DNA from: a candidate division WOR-3 bacterium
GTDB lineage: Bacteria; SDB-A
Reading direction: 5' to 3'
Length of the DNA stretch: 64,000 nt
Assembly (NCBI GenBank): GCA_016926475.1
Contig: JAFGON010000073.1
Coordinates: 19,909 to 83,908, forward strand
Positions within the stretch are counted from its first letter, which is position 1; every line of letters begins with the position of its first letter. The notes beneath the pieces are model-generated. The model worked only from the letters and a program-made list of their open reading frames with translations. It made no database searches and was not told the origin of the DNA. The translations under genes and the position numbers were made by a program. Below, one piece after another: positions 1-8,971 of the stretch.

Positions 1-1366
1 TTCCTTCGATTTTCTTTGAGACAGGCATGTCGAGGATCTCGATGGAAATTTCCGGAAAGTCCTGTCCGAAAGGGCCGAAACGAGACAGTGTGGCCAGGAC
101 ATCATCGGTTATTTGATCTTTTTTAGCAGAAAAATCTATTCGGATTTTTCTGCGGAACAGTCCCCCCAAACCTGATTTTTCAAGAGCCTTGAAAAATTCG
201 CCCACTTTCGAGCTCTCGATTTTTGCTCCGCAGGCTTTTTTGTGACCTCCAAAAGAGCTGAACAAGTTCTGTCGCTCTTCCAAAACCGACAGTACATCTC
301 CATAAATCGTCCTTCCTTCAACTGTCTCAAAAGAATTTTCATCCAGAGCTCCGACGACGAAAGCCGGTTTGGTTTCAGAAAGGGTCAGCTTCGAGGCTAT
401 GGATCCGAGTATACCCCTGGGTGCATCTTTATCTCTAAAAACCACGAAATGTCCGATATTTTTTTTCATCGACTCCGCCTTCGAAAGAGCTGTTTCCCGC
501 GCCTCAATCCATTTTCGGGATCTTTTCACCATGGACTCGGCGCTGGTGGTATCTGGACTGTCGGTTAAAAAGTTGAAAGAAAGAGATGATCCTTCTACTG
601 ACATATCCGATGATATTGGAGATATGATAATCCTCTTAATCTCTTCGGTGGTCTCGGGAACAGAGGATTCCTGAAACGAACACAAGAGGTCAATAGCCTG
701 AAATCTGAATTTGTCAAGTGCTTCAATTCCTCTTTTCACGATTGTTCTGTTTTCTCCAACCAGTGGAACCCTGTCGCTGATAGTCCCGAGAGAAGCGAGC
801 AGCCATAAATAAGGATCCTGTGAAAATTCAAGGGCAAATTTCAAAGCAAGACCGCTTCCGGAGAGATCATCGAAAAGATAATCGCTGTCATGCCTGTGAC
901 AATTCACTATTATTCTGTCTCCAAGATAAGATGCGGGGATTTGGTGATGGTCGGTGACAACGAGCTTGACCCCTTCATCGGACAGATAAGATGCTGCGAC
1001 AGTATCCCTGCTGCAGCAATCTACGGTAATTACCAGATCCGTTTTGTTTTTCTGTATTTCTCTCTTCAAAGATTCGAGGTTCATTCCGATCCCTTCGGCT
1101 TTTCTGTCCGGTATATATGCCCTGACCTTAGCCGCTGATGAAGATAGAGCAAGGTATAAAAGAGAAGCGGCTGAAATACCGTCGCAATCCTGATCCCCCC
1201 ATATAAGTATCTGACCTTTGTTTTCCATGGTCTGCCTGATCACTTTCAAGGCTTTTTCAAATTGAGGAATGCCCGGGGAATCAAGCCAGATATCTTCCGT
1301 GAGAAAATTTTCTGTCAGATTCCTTTTAGAAATCACCTTTTCGATGAACTTCTCAGCTGAAGGCAT
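1..1366 (-). CDS. recJ: Single-stranded-DNA exonuclease RecJ (3' part cut by window edge)
   Basis: DHH/DHHA1-family 5'-3' exonuclease acting on single-stranded DNA in recombination and mismatch repair. About 455 codons are open to the left edge. Visible signatures are the aspartate cluster GDQDCDG near residues 57-63, the DHH triad near 139-141, the DHHA1 signature FGGHKKACG, and the late RecJ signature RFGPFGQDFP. The ATG at 1366 lies inside the end of scpA, giving a 34-nt overlap that implies translational coupling; no better start is seen. The C-terminus lies outside the window. The family call is firm; the exact start is less so. Confidence 0.9.
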   Translation of the reverse strand, partial: MPSAEKFIEKVISKRNLTENFLTEDIWLDSPGIPQFEKALKVIRQTMENKGQILIWGDQDCDGISAASLLYLALSSSAAKVRAYIPDRKAEGIGMNLESLKREIQKNKTDLVITVDCCSRDTVAASYLSDEGVKLVVTDHHQIPASYLGDRIIVNCHRHDSDYLFDDLSGSGLALKFALEFSQDPYLWLLASLGTISDRVPLVGENRTIVKRGIEALDKFRFQAIDLLCSFQESSVPETTEEIKRIIISPISSDMSVEGSSLSFNFLTDSPDTTSAESMVKRSRKWIEARETALSKAESMKKNIGHFVVFRDKDAPRGILGSIASKLTLSETKPAFVVGALDENSFETVEGRTIYGDVLSVLEERQNLFSSFGGHKKACGAKIESSKVGEFFKALEKSGLGGLFRRKIRIDFSAKKDQITDDVLATLSRFGPFGQDFPEISIEILDMPVSKKIEG

Positions 1367-2052
1367 ATCTTCCCGTTAATTTTCCCCTGAGAAACCGAAA
1401 GAAAAGAATTTTTCGCGAGTTCGAGGACAGCCATAAAGCTGGCTATAATCCAGGGTTTGTCTTTTCTGTTGTCGAGAATTTCAGGAAATGGCACCTCTCT
1501 TGAAGGGTTTTCGAGCATGATATCTGTTATCCTGTCGATTCTATCTTCAAGAGGGATTTGATCTATTATGTATTTAAGAGACTTAATTTTTCTATACCTT
1601 TGTGTTAGTTCTCTCGCCGCGTTGATTAAAAATATCACATCCATGAATTTCTCTTTATCCTCTATCGCCGGTCTTGCGGCAGGTCTTATCTGAATGTGTC
1701 TCAATCCTTCATTTTCCATAGCTTTAAGTCTGCTCGCCGAGTCTCTGAAAAGCTGGTAGATAAGAAGCCTTTGAGTCAGTTCTTCTTTAGAAAGATCAGG
1801 CTCGGAAATTTCTTCGCTTCGAGGTGAAGGCAACAAAGCTCTGGCTTTCATCCTCATCAATGTCGAAGCCATGTCGAGAAAATCGACCGCGATTTCCATG
1901 TCGAACTCTCTCATCACGTTTATATAAGCTAAGTACTCGTCTGTGATGTGAGAAATAGGTATGTCGTATATATCGAGCCGATCCCTTCTGATAAGGTATA
2001 ACAAAAGTTCGAGAGGCCCTTCAAAAATTTCTAATTTTACAGAAAATCCCAT
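1333..2052 (-). CDS. scpA: Segregation and condensation protein A
   Basis: ScpA is the kleisin subunit that bridges SMC heads and works with ScpB in chromosome condensation and segregation. The 239-residue length is normal. The N-terminus carries the family signature FEGPLELLLYLIRRDRLDI, followed by the conserved middle segment FLDMASTLMRMKARALLP. A winged-helix-like C-terminal region is present. Its 3' end overlaps the recJ start by 34 nt. No scpB is seen next to it, which is unusual since scpA and scpB often sit together. Confident by signature. Confidence 0.93.
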   Translation of the reverse strand: MGFSVKLEIFEGPLELLLYLIRRDRLDIYDIPISHITDEYLAYINVMREFDMEIAVDFLDMASTLMRMKARALLPSPRSEEISEPDLSKEELTQRLLIYQLFRDSASRLKAMENEGLRHIQIRPAARPAIEDKEKFMDVIFLINAARELTQRYRKIKSLKYIIDQIPLEDRIDRITDIMLENPSREVPFPEILDNRKDKPWIIASFMAVLELAKNSFLSVSQGKINGKICLQLRSSSKR

Positions 2053-2089
2053 TACCCTTTAAAACCAAACATGTGTGAAATCTAAAATA

Positions 2090-4240
2090 TCACGAAAAGA
2101 TTCTTTCGGGATAACATTTATCGCAAACCGGGCACCACCAATGCCTGCAAGGTTCGCATTTAACGAGTTTTTCGCCGCAATCCGGGCAAGTTTTGGATGT
2201 CGATTTATCAATATCAGGTTCTTTGGCATAGATAGGTTGAACGTATTCAGAGCAGTTTTCACACCAGTATTTGTTATACTTACTTACATAAGTTGTATTG
2301 CCGCCGCATTTAGGGCAGAGAACGGCGTTTTCTTCATTTTTTGAAAGAGGCTTTTCTTCGACAATCGGTTTGGAAGGTGGAACTACTTCAATTTTCTCAA
2401 GCCCGAAATCGAGCGGCATGTATTTTTCACAGTTGTCGCACCAGTATCTTTGATATTGCTCAATAAACCTGACTTTTTTACCGCAAAACGCGCATTTCAA
2501 GCCTTCATCTTCCGTGGATACTTGCTCAACAGCCGCTTCTAAAATTTCTTCATCCTCCTCTTGAGGACTGACTATTTCTATCTCTTTGATGTTTATTGCC
2601 TCTTCAGGGGCAGTGTCTTGTTTTTTTCCAAAGCCAACCGGCATATACTCTCCACAGGTGTCACACCAATACCTGTCATATTGTTCGATGTATCTTGTAT
2701 TTTTATTGCATTTAGGACAGATAAGTGCCACACCCTCTGATTCACCGGCTCCGACCACAGAAATCTGCTCGGCTTCATCGAGGTTCTCGACTTCTTCATT
2801 TTCAAATTCTAGGTCGAGATCGGCTGTCTCAGACCTTTTAAAATCCTCAACTCGCTGGCTTACATCCAATGCTTCCGAAGTCGCTTCTTGTTCGGAGGTA
2901 AGATTCTCACTCTCCGGCATTGGAGCCACGGTTTCCTCCTCGAGAGGAACCGAAAGTTGCTCTTCTGTCAGGGAAATAGTGCCCAGATCAACAGCCTTTT
3001 CCTTGGATTGGATAATTTCATCGGAAACTGCCGAAGCAGTCTCTTCCTCTCGTGAAACATCTGTCTTATCGGGTTCATCGCCAACGGTGACAGGAGAACC
3101 CTTGAATCCGACCGGCATATACTCTCCGCAGTTGTCGCACCAAAACCTGTCATATTGAGCAATATACCTCACTTCTTCTTTGCATTTGGGACACCTGAGA
3201 ACAAGTTGCTCTTCAACGTCCGTATCATCTTCTGAGGGCGCGACAACAGTTTTTACAAAATCCTGCGTTAAATCTTTTTGAACATAGGAAACCTGTTGAT
3301 CCAAATCCTGGACAACAGTCGCTGTCTCCTCTTCTACGGGTTCTTGGGCATCAATGGTATCTTCCACTCTGCCAGTTTCGATAACTTCGGCTTCCTCAAC
3401 CTGATCGAAAGCCAGTTTCACAGGTTCATCGGAGGTCGGTTTTTCAATACTCTCGGGGATTATCTCTATCTTGTGTTCCAGTATTTCAGCTTTCTTTTCA
3501 GTCGAGATTTCCGATTCTAAACCAACATATTCCAGGCATTTATCGCACCAATAGCGGCCGTATTCTTCTATCCTTCTCAAAGGAGCTCCGCACTTCGGAC
3601 AGTTCTTTTCCGACACTTCCGCTTTTTCTTCAGCAATTTCCTTTGAAACCGACGGGTATGATTCTTCCTTTTCAGAAGCATATTCAAGGCAGACATCGCA
3701 CCACCATTTTTTATACTCGTCTATGTATCGTAAAGGGGATTTGCAAACAGGGCATGTTCTTTCTTCTGGTTTGTCAGAGGGAGTTTCTTTTAATTGCACT
3801 GATTCTGGAACCGAGACGTTTTCTTCCTCCATTTCCGAATCTGTATCACTGGAGCTTTCTACAGGTTTCCCAAAGTTGACCGGCATGAATTCTGCACACA
3901 TATCACACCAGTATCTGTCGTATTCTTCGAAATATTGAAGTTCATAATTGCATACAGGACATTTAAGCTTGTGTTCAGTTTCCAGCGGGACAGTTATTTC
4001 TTCAACAGGGCTCTCTTCAACAGCTGTTTCTGATATCTCTTCTATGATTTCAGACTCGGCTTCCTTGCCGAATTCCGGTTCCATATATTTTGCGCAGGTA
4101 TCGCACCAATACCTATCGTAGGGTTCAATATATCGCAGAAAACTGCCGCAATCCGGGCACTTTAGAGCTTGATCCACTTTAACTGAATCCGAACTTTTGA
4201 GGTCTTTATCATTGAAAGGTATATCGGAATCATCGAACAT
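2090..4240 (-). CDS. Protein with nine tandem zinc-ribbon modules
   Basis: Unrecognised 716-residue protein made of nine copies of a 35-40 residue CPxC...YWCDxC module. A typical copy reads CPDC, about 10 residues, YDRYWCDTC, then YMP-FG. The copies are joined by long acidic linkers rich in Glu, Ser, Thr and Val. Each module has four Cys spaced as in a zinc ribbon, so up to nine zinc ions may be bound. The last copy is diverged (CPDC...WWCPVC). There is no signal peptide or membrane segment, so it is probably cytosolic. GGAGG sits just before the ATG, and divergent promoters are shared with dapH. Function unknown; a scaffold for protein or nucleic acid binding is only a guess. Confidence 0.85.
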   Translation of the reverse strand: MFDDSDIPFNDKDLKSSDSVKVDQALKCPDCGSFLRYIEPYDRYWCDTCAKYMEPEFGKEAESEIIEEISETAVEESPVEEITVPLETEHKLKCPVCNYELQYFEEYDRYWCDMCAEFMPVNFGKPVESSSDTDSEMEEENVSVPESVQLKETPSDKPEERTCPVCKSPLRYIDEYKKWWCDVCLEYASEKEESYPSVSKEIAEEKAEVSEKNCPKCGAPLRRIEEYGRYWCDKCLEYVGLESEISTEKKAEILEHKIEIIPESIEKPTSDEPVKLAFDQVEEAEVIETGRVEDTIDAQEPVEEETATVVQDLDQQVSYVQKDLTQDFVKTVVAPSEDDTDVEEQLVLRCPKCKEEVRYIAQYDRFWCDNCGEYMPVGFKGSPVTVGDEPDKTDVSREEETASAVSDEIIQSKEKAVDLGTISLTEEQLSVPLEEETVAPMPESENLTSEQEATSEALDVSQRVEDFKRSETADLDLEFENEEVENLDEAEQISVVGAGESEGVALICPKCNKNTRYIEQYDRYWCDTCGEYMPVGFGKKQDTAPEEAINIKEIEIVSPQEEDEEILEAAVEQVSTEDEGLKCAFCGKKVRFIEQYQRYWCDNCEKYMPLDFGLEKIEVVPPSKPIVEEKPLSKNEENAVLCPKCGGNTTYVSKYNKYWCENCSEYVQPIYAKEPDIDKSTSKTCPDCGEKLVKCEPCRHWWCPVCDKCYPERIFS

Positions 4241-4274
4241 CTATACCTCCGTCAAAATGACATAAACGTTTTAT

Positions 4275-4303
4275 TTGCATATTTTCGACTAATAATATAT
4301 ACT
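4275..4303 (+). promoter_or_regulatory. Sigma70-type promoter for dapH operon
   Basis: A -35 box TTGCAT (4275-4280) and a -10 box TATACT (4298-4303) are separated by 17 nt. The dapH ATG lies about 30 nt downstream of the -10 box. No clear Shine-Dalgarno sequence precedes that ATG. Confidence 0.45.
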
Positions 4304-4323
4304 GTCGTCAATTAAGTTGTCAA
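4294..4323 (-). promoter_or_regulatory. Sigma70-type promoter for the zinc-ribbon gene
   Basis: Reading the minus strand, a -35 box TTGACA (4323-4318) and a -10 box TATATT (4299-4294) are separated by 18 nt, upstream of the ATG at 4240. It overlaps the oppositely directed dapH promoter, so the two may compete for polymerase. Confidence 0.5.
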
Positions 4324-4333
4324 GAAAATAACC

Positions 4334-5032
4334 ATGAATACAGAAGAAATAATAAGATACATATCGGAAAATCCCAGAAAAACACCTGTTAAAGCCTATA
4401 TAAGAGGAAAGCCCAGAAATTTGGAAAACAGTAAAATCCGAATTTTCGGAGAAGGCAATTTTTGGATTGTCTTCGGGGACTACAAAGATGTATTATCGTT
4501 TCTGGAAGAGAACAAGGATTTCATAACCGATAGACATATCGAAATTTCCGCCCGAAATTCTGCAGTTCCAACCGCTGATATTTCAAAATTCAACGCAAGA
4601 ATAGAACCTGGCGCCATAATTCGAGAAATGACCCAAATTGGTGAAGGTGCTGTCATAATGATGGGAGCCGTGATAAACATCGGAGCAGTCATCGGTTCTA
4701 AGACAATGATAGACATGAATGCGGTGATAGGCGGCAGGGCTGTTGTTGGCGAAAAATGCCATATAGGAGCAGGCGCGGTAATAGCGGGTGTCATAGAACC
4801 TCCTTCCGCTAGACCTGTTGTAATTGGAAAAGGAGTTTTGGTTGGAGCCAACGCTGTTATACTGGAAGGCGTCGAGGTCGGCGAAGGTGCAGTTGTTGCC
4901 GCTGGAGCTGTCGTAATAGACGACATACCCGGAAATGAAGTTTGGGCGGGAGTTCCGGCAAAATTTATAAAAAAAACTGATTCTAAGACTTTGGAGAAAT
5001 CAAAAATCGTCGAAGCCCTGAGAAATCTCTGA
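4334..5032 (+). CDS. dapH: Tetrahydrodipicolinate N-acetyltransferase
   Basis: Acetylates tetrahydrodipicolinate using acetyl-CoA, committing the acetylated branch of the diaminopimelate/lysine pathway in the cytosol. The 232-residue length fits DapH. The N-terminal helix region contains PRKTPVKAYIRGKP, typical of DapH, and it is followed by a left-handed beta-helix of hexapeptide repeats (residues ~90-205). The C-terminal signature is PGNEVWAGVPAKFI. Its TGA overlaps the ATG of the aminotransferase (TGATG), so the two are translated together, which supports consecutive pathway steps. DapD (succinylating) is the main alternative, but the N-terminus favours DapH. Confidence 0.88.
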   Translation: MNTEEIIRYISENPRKTPVKAYIRGKPRNLENSKIRIFGEGNFWIVFGDYKDVLSFLEENKDFITDRHIEISARNSAVPTADISKFNARIEPGAIIREMTQIGEGAVIMMGAVINIGAVIGSKTMIDMNAVIGGRAVVGEKCHIGAGAVIAGVIEPPSARPVVIGKGVLVGANAVILEGVEVGEGAVVAAGAVVIDDIPGNEVWAGVPAKFIKKTDSKTLEKSKIVEALRNL

Positions 5033-6189
5033 TGCCATTCTTTTCATCTCTCTATAGACCTTTTGACTTTAAGGTGTCCTACGCCAGAGGAAATTACATT
5101 TACGACGAAAATGAAAATGCATACCTTGACGCTTTTTCGGGCATAGGAGTAAATATTTTCGGGCACAGAGACGAAGGCATCTTTAAAGCTATTACAACAA
5201 AATTAGAAAGGTTTGGACACATTTCAAACCTAATCAAAGACGAAGATGCCGAAAGGGCAGCCGAAGCTATTGGAAGAAGATTTGACGTTTCTTCAAAAGT
5301 GATATTCGCCAATTCAGGGACAGAAGCCGTCGAGGCTGCTCTGAAGATTTTAAAAAAAAACAACCCCCAGGGATTGATAGTATCTTTCACCGGCAGTTTT
5401 CACGGACGTTCGGCGGGTAGTCTTTCACTTACCGGAATTGAAAGCATGAAAAAACAATTTCAGCCCTTGTTACCGAACACAGTAACCCTGCCTTTCAACG
5501 AAGCCTCTGTCTTCTGTGAATTCTGCAAAAAAAACAAGGTCGCTGGAGTCTTCTTCGAAGCAATCCAGGGTTCAGGGGGAATTGTCCCCCTGAAAGACGA
5601 TCTATCCCATGAAATAACAATCGCGCAAAAAGATTACGGAATTGCCGTTGTGGCGGATGAAGTTCAAAGCGGACTCGGAAGGACCGGAAGTTTCTTCGCG
5701 TACGAAAACTTCGGCGTCAATCCCGACATTGTTATATTGGGGAAAGCTCTCGGTGGAGGTATTCCTCTCGCGGCAGTCATCGCCAAAAACCCTTTCGGCC
5801 AAGTTTTAAAACAGGGAGAGCACGGTTCGACTTTTGCCCCAAATCCCGCAGCCCTATCCGCTTGCCTGGAAATACTAAGCCGCTTGACCCCTGAACTGAT
5901 ACTCCGAAACAAAGCCAGGGGTGAATACTTTTTTAAATCCCTGAAGTCTTTTCTTCCCTTAACTTGTCAAGTAAGAGGCAGGGGTTTGATGATAGGCATA
6001 CAAACAGACAAAGACGCCAACTCCTTGAAAAAATTCTGTTTCAAGGAAAAAATACTCATCAACACGATAGGCGACAGGATAATAAGGCTTCTTCCTCCCT
6101 TCACGATAACCGAAAAGGAAATTGACCGAATATGCATGTGTCTGTCAAAAGCTGTCGAGCAGGCACCTTTTTTGATTCCTGGCAAATGA
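5032..6189 (+). CDS. Class III aminotransferase, probably N-acetyl-diaminopimelate/acetylornithine type
   Basis: PLP-dependent fold-type I class III aminotransferase of the ArgD family, 385 residues. Visible are the PLP phosphate region SGTEAVEAALK, the aspartate motif VADEVQSGLGRTG and the Schiff-base lysine in ILGKALGGGIP. ArgD-type enzymes often serve both arginine and lysine synthesis. Translational overlap with dapH indicates that the acetyl-DAP step is at least one role; no arg genes are nearby. In Gram-positive DapH pathways this step is usually done by a class I enzyme (PatA/DapX type), so a class III partner is a modest departure. The stop overlaps the next start as ATGA. Confidence 0.85.
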   Translation: MPFFSSLYRPFDFKVSYARGNYIYDENENAYLDAFSGIGVNIFGHRDEGIFKAITTKLERFGHISNLIKDEDAERAAEAIGRRFDVSSKVIFANSGTEAVEAALKILKKNNPQGLIVSFTGSFHGRSAGSLSLTGIESMKKQFQPLLPNTVTLPFNEASVFCEFCKKNKVAGVFFEAIQGSGGIVPLKDDLSHEITIAQKDYGIAVVADEVQSGLGRTGSFFAYENFGVNPDIVILGKALGGGIPLAAVIAKNPFGQVLKQGEHGSTFAPNPAALSACLEILSRLTPELILRNKARGEYFFKSLKSFLPLTCQVRGRGLMIGIQTDKDANSLKKFCFKEKILINTIGDRIIRLLPPFTITEKEIDRICMCLSKAVEQAPFLIPGK

Positions 6190-7493
6190 AAAAAAACTTC
6201 GATCCGAGAGAACTTGCTTTGTTCTTCTTGAAAGATTCCGCGCGTAGGAATCTCGGTTCGGACCTGTTTTTCAGCGAAGAGCTCTCTTCCCTGGGGAAAA
6301 AAGACCGCGCTTTTTGCTTCAACTTAGTCTTAACTACGGTGAGAAATTACATTTTTCTGGATCATGCTTTGTCGAAACACCTCAAAAAAATCTCAGATTT
6401 GCCCCAAGAAATCCTCTGGATTCTCAGATTAGGAGCATCCCAAATAATTTTCTTTTCTTCCGTTCCCGATTACGCAGCGGTGGATACATCTGTGGAACTC
6501 GCGAAGAAGGCAGAAAACAAAAAATTCGCCGGGCTCGTGAACGCGGTGATGCGTAAGACTGCCAAAGACGAAAACGTTTTACCCGAAGGAGAAGACCCGG
6601 CGTCTTTATCCCTGCGCCATTCAGTCCCTCTTTGGCTCATAGGAAAGTGGAACAGAGATTTCGGCGACATGAGAACATCAGGGATTCTCGAGTTCTTTTC
6701 CTCCAGGCAACCAATTTGCTTCAGCGTTATAGATCCCGCCCAAACTGAAAAGATCGTCTCGGAAGCGACAAAACAGGGTTTCAAAATCTCACCCGCGCAC
6801 TTTTCAAAAAAGTGTTTTTATTCTGATCGATCACTTATCTACAGCCGATTTTTCAAAGAAGGCTCCATAACAGTTCAAGATGAGAGTTCTGAACTCGTAG
6901 AAGAAGTCTTCGACTTTCCTCTTCTTGGAACGGTTTTCGATCTTTGCTGTGCACCCGGAGGGAAAACCGTATCAATTTCAACTGAAAGCTCTTATACATG
7001 CGCGTGCGACATCGAATTGGCTAAAATGAAAAGTGTCCTCGAAAATTCAAGAAGAATAGGCATTTCTGAAAAAATATCTCTTTGCGTCTCAGACGCGGTC
7101 CACCCCCCTTTCAGAGAAAATTCAGCAGACCTTGTCATAGCAGATGTGCCCTGTTCCGGGACAGGCACACTGCATAAAAACCCTGATATAAAATTAAAAC
7201 TAAAAAAAACCTCTTTCAGAAACATAGCTTCCTTGCAATTTAAAATACTCTCTAGCGCATCAAAACTTGTCAAACGCAAGGGTTTGCTCTTATACTCAAC
7301 ATGCTCTCTTGAAAAGGAAGAAAATCATGAGGTGGTACAAAGGTTTTTAAAAGATTCCTGTGAATTCAGCGTCGTAAGACCAAAAAAAGAATTTTCCGCG
7401 TTTTCCGACGAAAATGGATTTTGCATTTTCACTCCTGATATTCACGGAATCAGCGGTTCTTTTGCCGCTCTGATGAAAAGAGACTGCTTATAG
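6186..7493 (+). CDS. rsmB: 16S rRNA m5C967 methyltransferase RsmB
   Basis: SAM-dependent RNA cytosine-5 methyltransferase with an N-terminal NusB-like RNA-binding domain (residues ~1-130) and a C-terminal Rossmann methyltransferase domain. Catalytic motifs are the SAM loop DLCCAPGGKT, DVPCSGTGT with the first conserved Cys, and YSTCSLEKEEN with the catalytic Cys. The start is the ATG at 6186, which overlaps the upstream stop as ATGA; a further upstream ATG at 6132 would lie deep inside the aminotransferase and add a non-homologous tail. The length of 435 residues is normal for the family. Confidence 0.9.
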   Translation: MKKNFDPRELALFFLKDSARRNLGSDLFFSEELSSLGKKDRAFCFNLVLTTVRNYIFLDHALSKHLKKISDLPQEILWILRLGASQIIFFSSVPDYAAVDTSVELAKKAENKKFAGLVNAVMRKTAKDENVLPEGEDPASLSLRHSVPLWLIGKWNRDFGDMRTSGILEFFSSRQPICFSVIDPAQTEKIVSEATKQGFKISPAHFSKKCFYSDRSLIYSRFFKEGSITVQDESSELVEEVFDFPLLGTVFDLCCAPGGKTVSISTESSYTCACDIELAKMKSVLENSRRIGISEKISLCVSDAVHPPFRENSADLVIADVPCSGTGTLHKNPDIKLKLKKTSFRNIASLQFKILSSASKLVKRKGLLLYSTCSLEKEENHEVVQRFLKDSCEFSVVRPKKEFSAFSDENGFCIFTPDIHGISGSFAALMKRDCL

Positions 7494-7541
7494 TTGACTT
7501 TTAAAATACTGCCGCATTTACTTATAAAAAAGGAGAAAATT

Positions 7542-8942
7542 ATGAAAAATGAATACAAGGTATCGGATATTGGGCTTTCTTCTTGGGGTAGGATGGAAAT
7601 TGACCTTGCAGAAAGAGAAATGCCCGGACTCATGGATCTTAGAAAAAAATACGGCTCTTCAAAACCTCTCGCTGGAGCCAAGATCACCGGCTCTCTGCAC
7701 ATGACTATTCAGACCGCTGTCCTGATTGAAACTCTCACGGATCTCGGCGCCCAAGTCAGATGGTCGAGTTGCAATATCTTTTCCACCCAAGATCACGCCG
7801 CCGCGGCAATAGCTAAAAGAGGTATTCCTGTTTTCGCATGGAAAGGCGAGACACTTGAAGAGTATTGGAATTGCACCGAAAAAGCTTTGACTTTCCAGGA
7901 AAGCCAAGGGCCTGATCTTATAGTTGACGATGGAGGCGACGCCACCCTAATGGTTCATTTGGGTTACGCGGCCGAAGAAAACCCGTCGGTTCTCGAAGAA
8001 GAATCGCATTCCGAAGACGAAAAATTTCTGAAAGAACATCTCAAAATTACTCTCAGGGAAGACCCCGAAAAATGGCATAGATCAGCAAATTCGATAAAAG
8101 GCGTCTCCGAAGAAACCACTACAGGCGTTCAGAGACTCTACAAAATGAACAGAGATAAAAAACTTCTTTTTCCCGCTATGAACGTAAACGACTCGGTGAC
8201 AAAATCCAAATTCGACAACATTTACGGATGCAGGGAATCCTTGATTGACGGAATAAAAAGAGCTACGGGAATCATGATTGCAGGAAAAAACGCGGTTGTC
8301 TGCGGATACGGCGACGTAGGAAAAGGATCCGCTCAAGCCCTGAAAAACTATAAAGCGAAAGTGTCAATCACCGAAATTGATCCAATCTGTGCCCTTCAAG
8401 CCGCAATGGAAGGTTTTGAAGTAAAAACTCTCGAAAACACTCTCTCAGAAACCGACATTTTCGTCACTGCTACCGGAAATCGGGACGTAATAACCCTCGA
8501 ACATATGCTTGCGATGAAAGACCATGCAATTGTCTGCAACATAGGGCACTTTGACAACGAAATCCAAGTAAACAAACTGATGACCTATCCTGGTGTCAAA
8601 AGGACCACCGTTAAACCTCAAGTCGATATATTCACTTTCTCTGACGGGCATTCAATTATTCTTCTTGCGGAAGGCAGGTTGGTCAATTTGGGATGCGCAG
8701 CGGGTCACCCGTCTTTTGTTATGAGCACATCCTTTTCGAATCAGGTGCTCGCTCAAATAGAACTTTTTTCAAAAAAGCGCTCCATCGGAGTTTACGTACT
8801 GCCTAAAATTCTCGACGAGGAAGTGGCGACGCTTCACCTTGAAAATCTCGGAATATCATTGACTAAATTAACACCCGAACAGGCTCAATACATCGGAGTG
8901 CCGGAGCAAGGTCCTTTTAAAAACGAGAATTATCGTTACTGA
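7542..8942 (+). CDS. ahcY: Adenosylhomocysteinase
   Basis: Hydrolyses S-adenosylhomocysteine to adenosine and homocysteine, relieving product inhibition of SAM methyltransferases; cytosolic NAD-dependent tetramer. The 466-residue length fits. Visible are the substrate region [17 protein letters not shown], the catalytic lysine segment VTKSKFDN, the NAD-binding loop [11 protein letters not shown] and the C-terminal FKNENYRY. The ATG at 7542 has AAGGAG six nucleotides upstream; the in-frame extension to 7494 lacks a ribosome site. It follows rsmB by about 50 nt, and three SAM-dependent methyltransferases lie within 10 kb. Confidence 0.95.
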   Translation: MKNEYKVSDIGLSSWGRMEIDLAEREMPGLMDLRKKYGSSKPLAGAKITGSLHMTIQTAVLIETLTDLGAQVRWSSCNIFSTQDHAAAAIAKRGIPVFAWKGETLEEYWNCTEKALTFQESQGPDLIVDDGGDATLMVHLGYAAEENPSVLEEESHSEDEKFLKEHLKITLREDPEKWHRSANSIKGVSEETTTGVQRLYKMNRDKKLLFPAMNVNDSVTKSKFDNIYGCRESLIDGIKRATGIMIAGKNAVVCGYGDVGKGSAQALKNYKAKVSITEIDPICALQAAMEGFEVKTLENTLSETDIFVTATGNRDVITLEHMLAMKDHAIVCNIGHFDNEIQVNKLMTYPGVKRTTVKPQVDIFTFSDGHSIILLAEGRLVNLGCAAGHPSFVMSTSFSNQVLAQIELFSKKRSIGVYVLPKILDEEVATLHLENLGISLTKLTPEQAQYIGVPEQGPFKNENYRY

Positions 8943-8971
8943 TTGGGTTTTGTATTCACGGTAAAGATGGT

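Noticed and set aside
2586-3158. 190-codon plus-strand frame
   Set aside because: Ser-rich shadow of the acidic linkers of the zinc-ribbon protein; no ribosome site.
2090-4240. CRISPR-like periodic repeats
   Set aside because: Periodicity is explained by coding of the zinc-ribbon modules; spacers are coding linkers of uneven length.
4480-4926. 148-codon antisense frame
   Set aside because: Low-complexity Pro/Thr/Ala shadow of the hexapeptide repeats of dapH.
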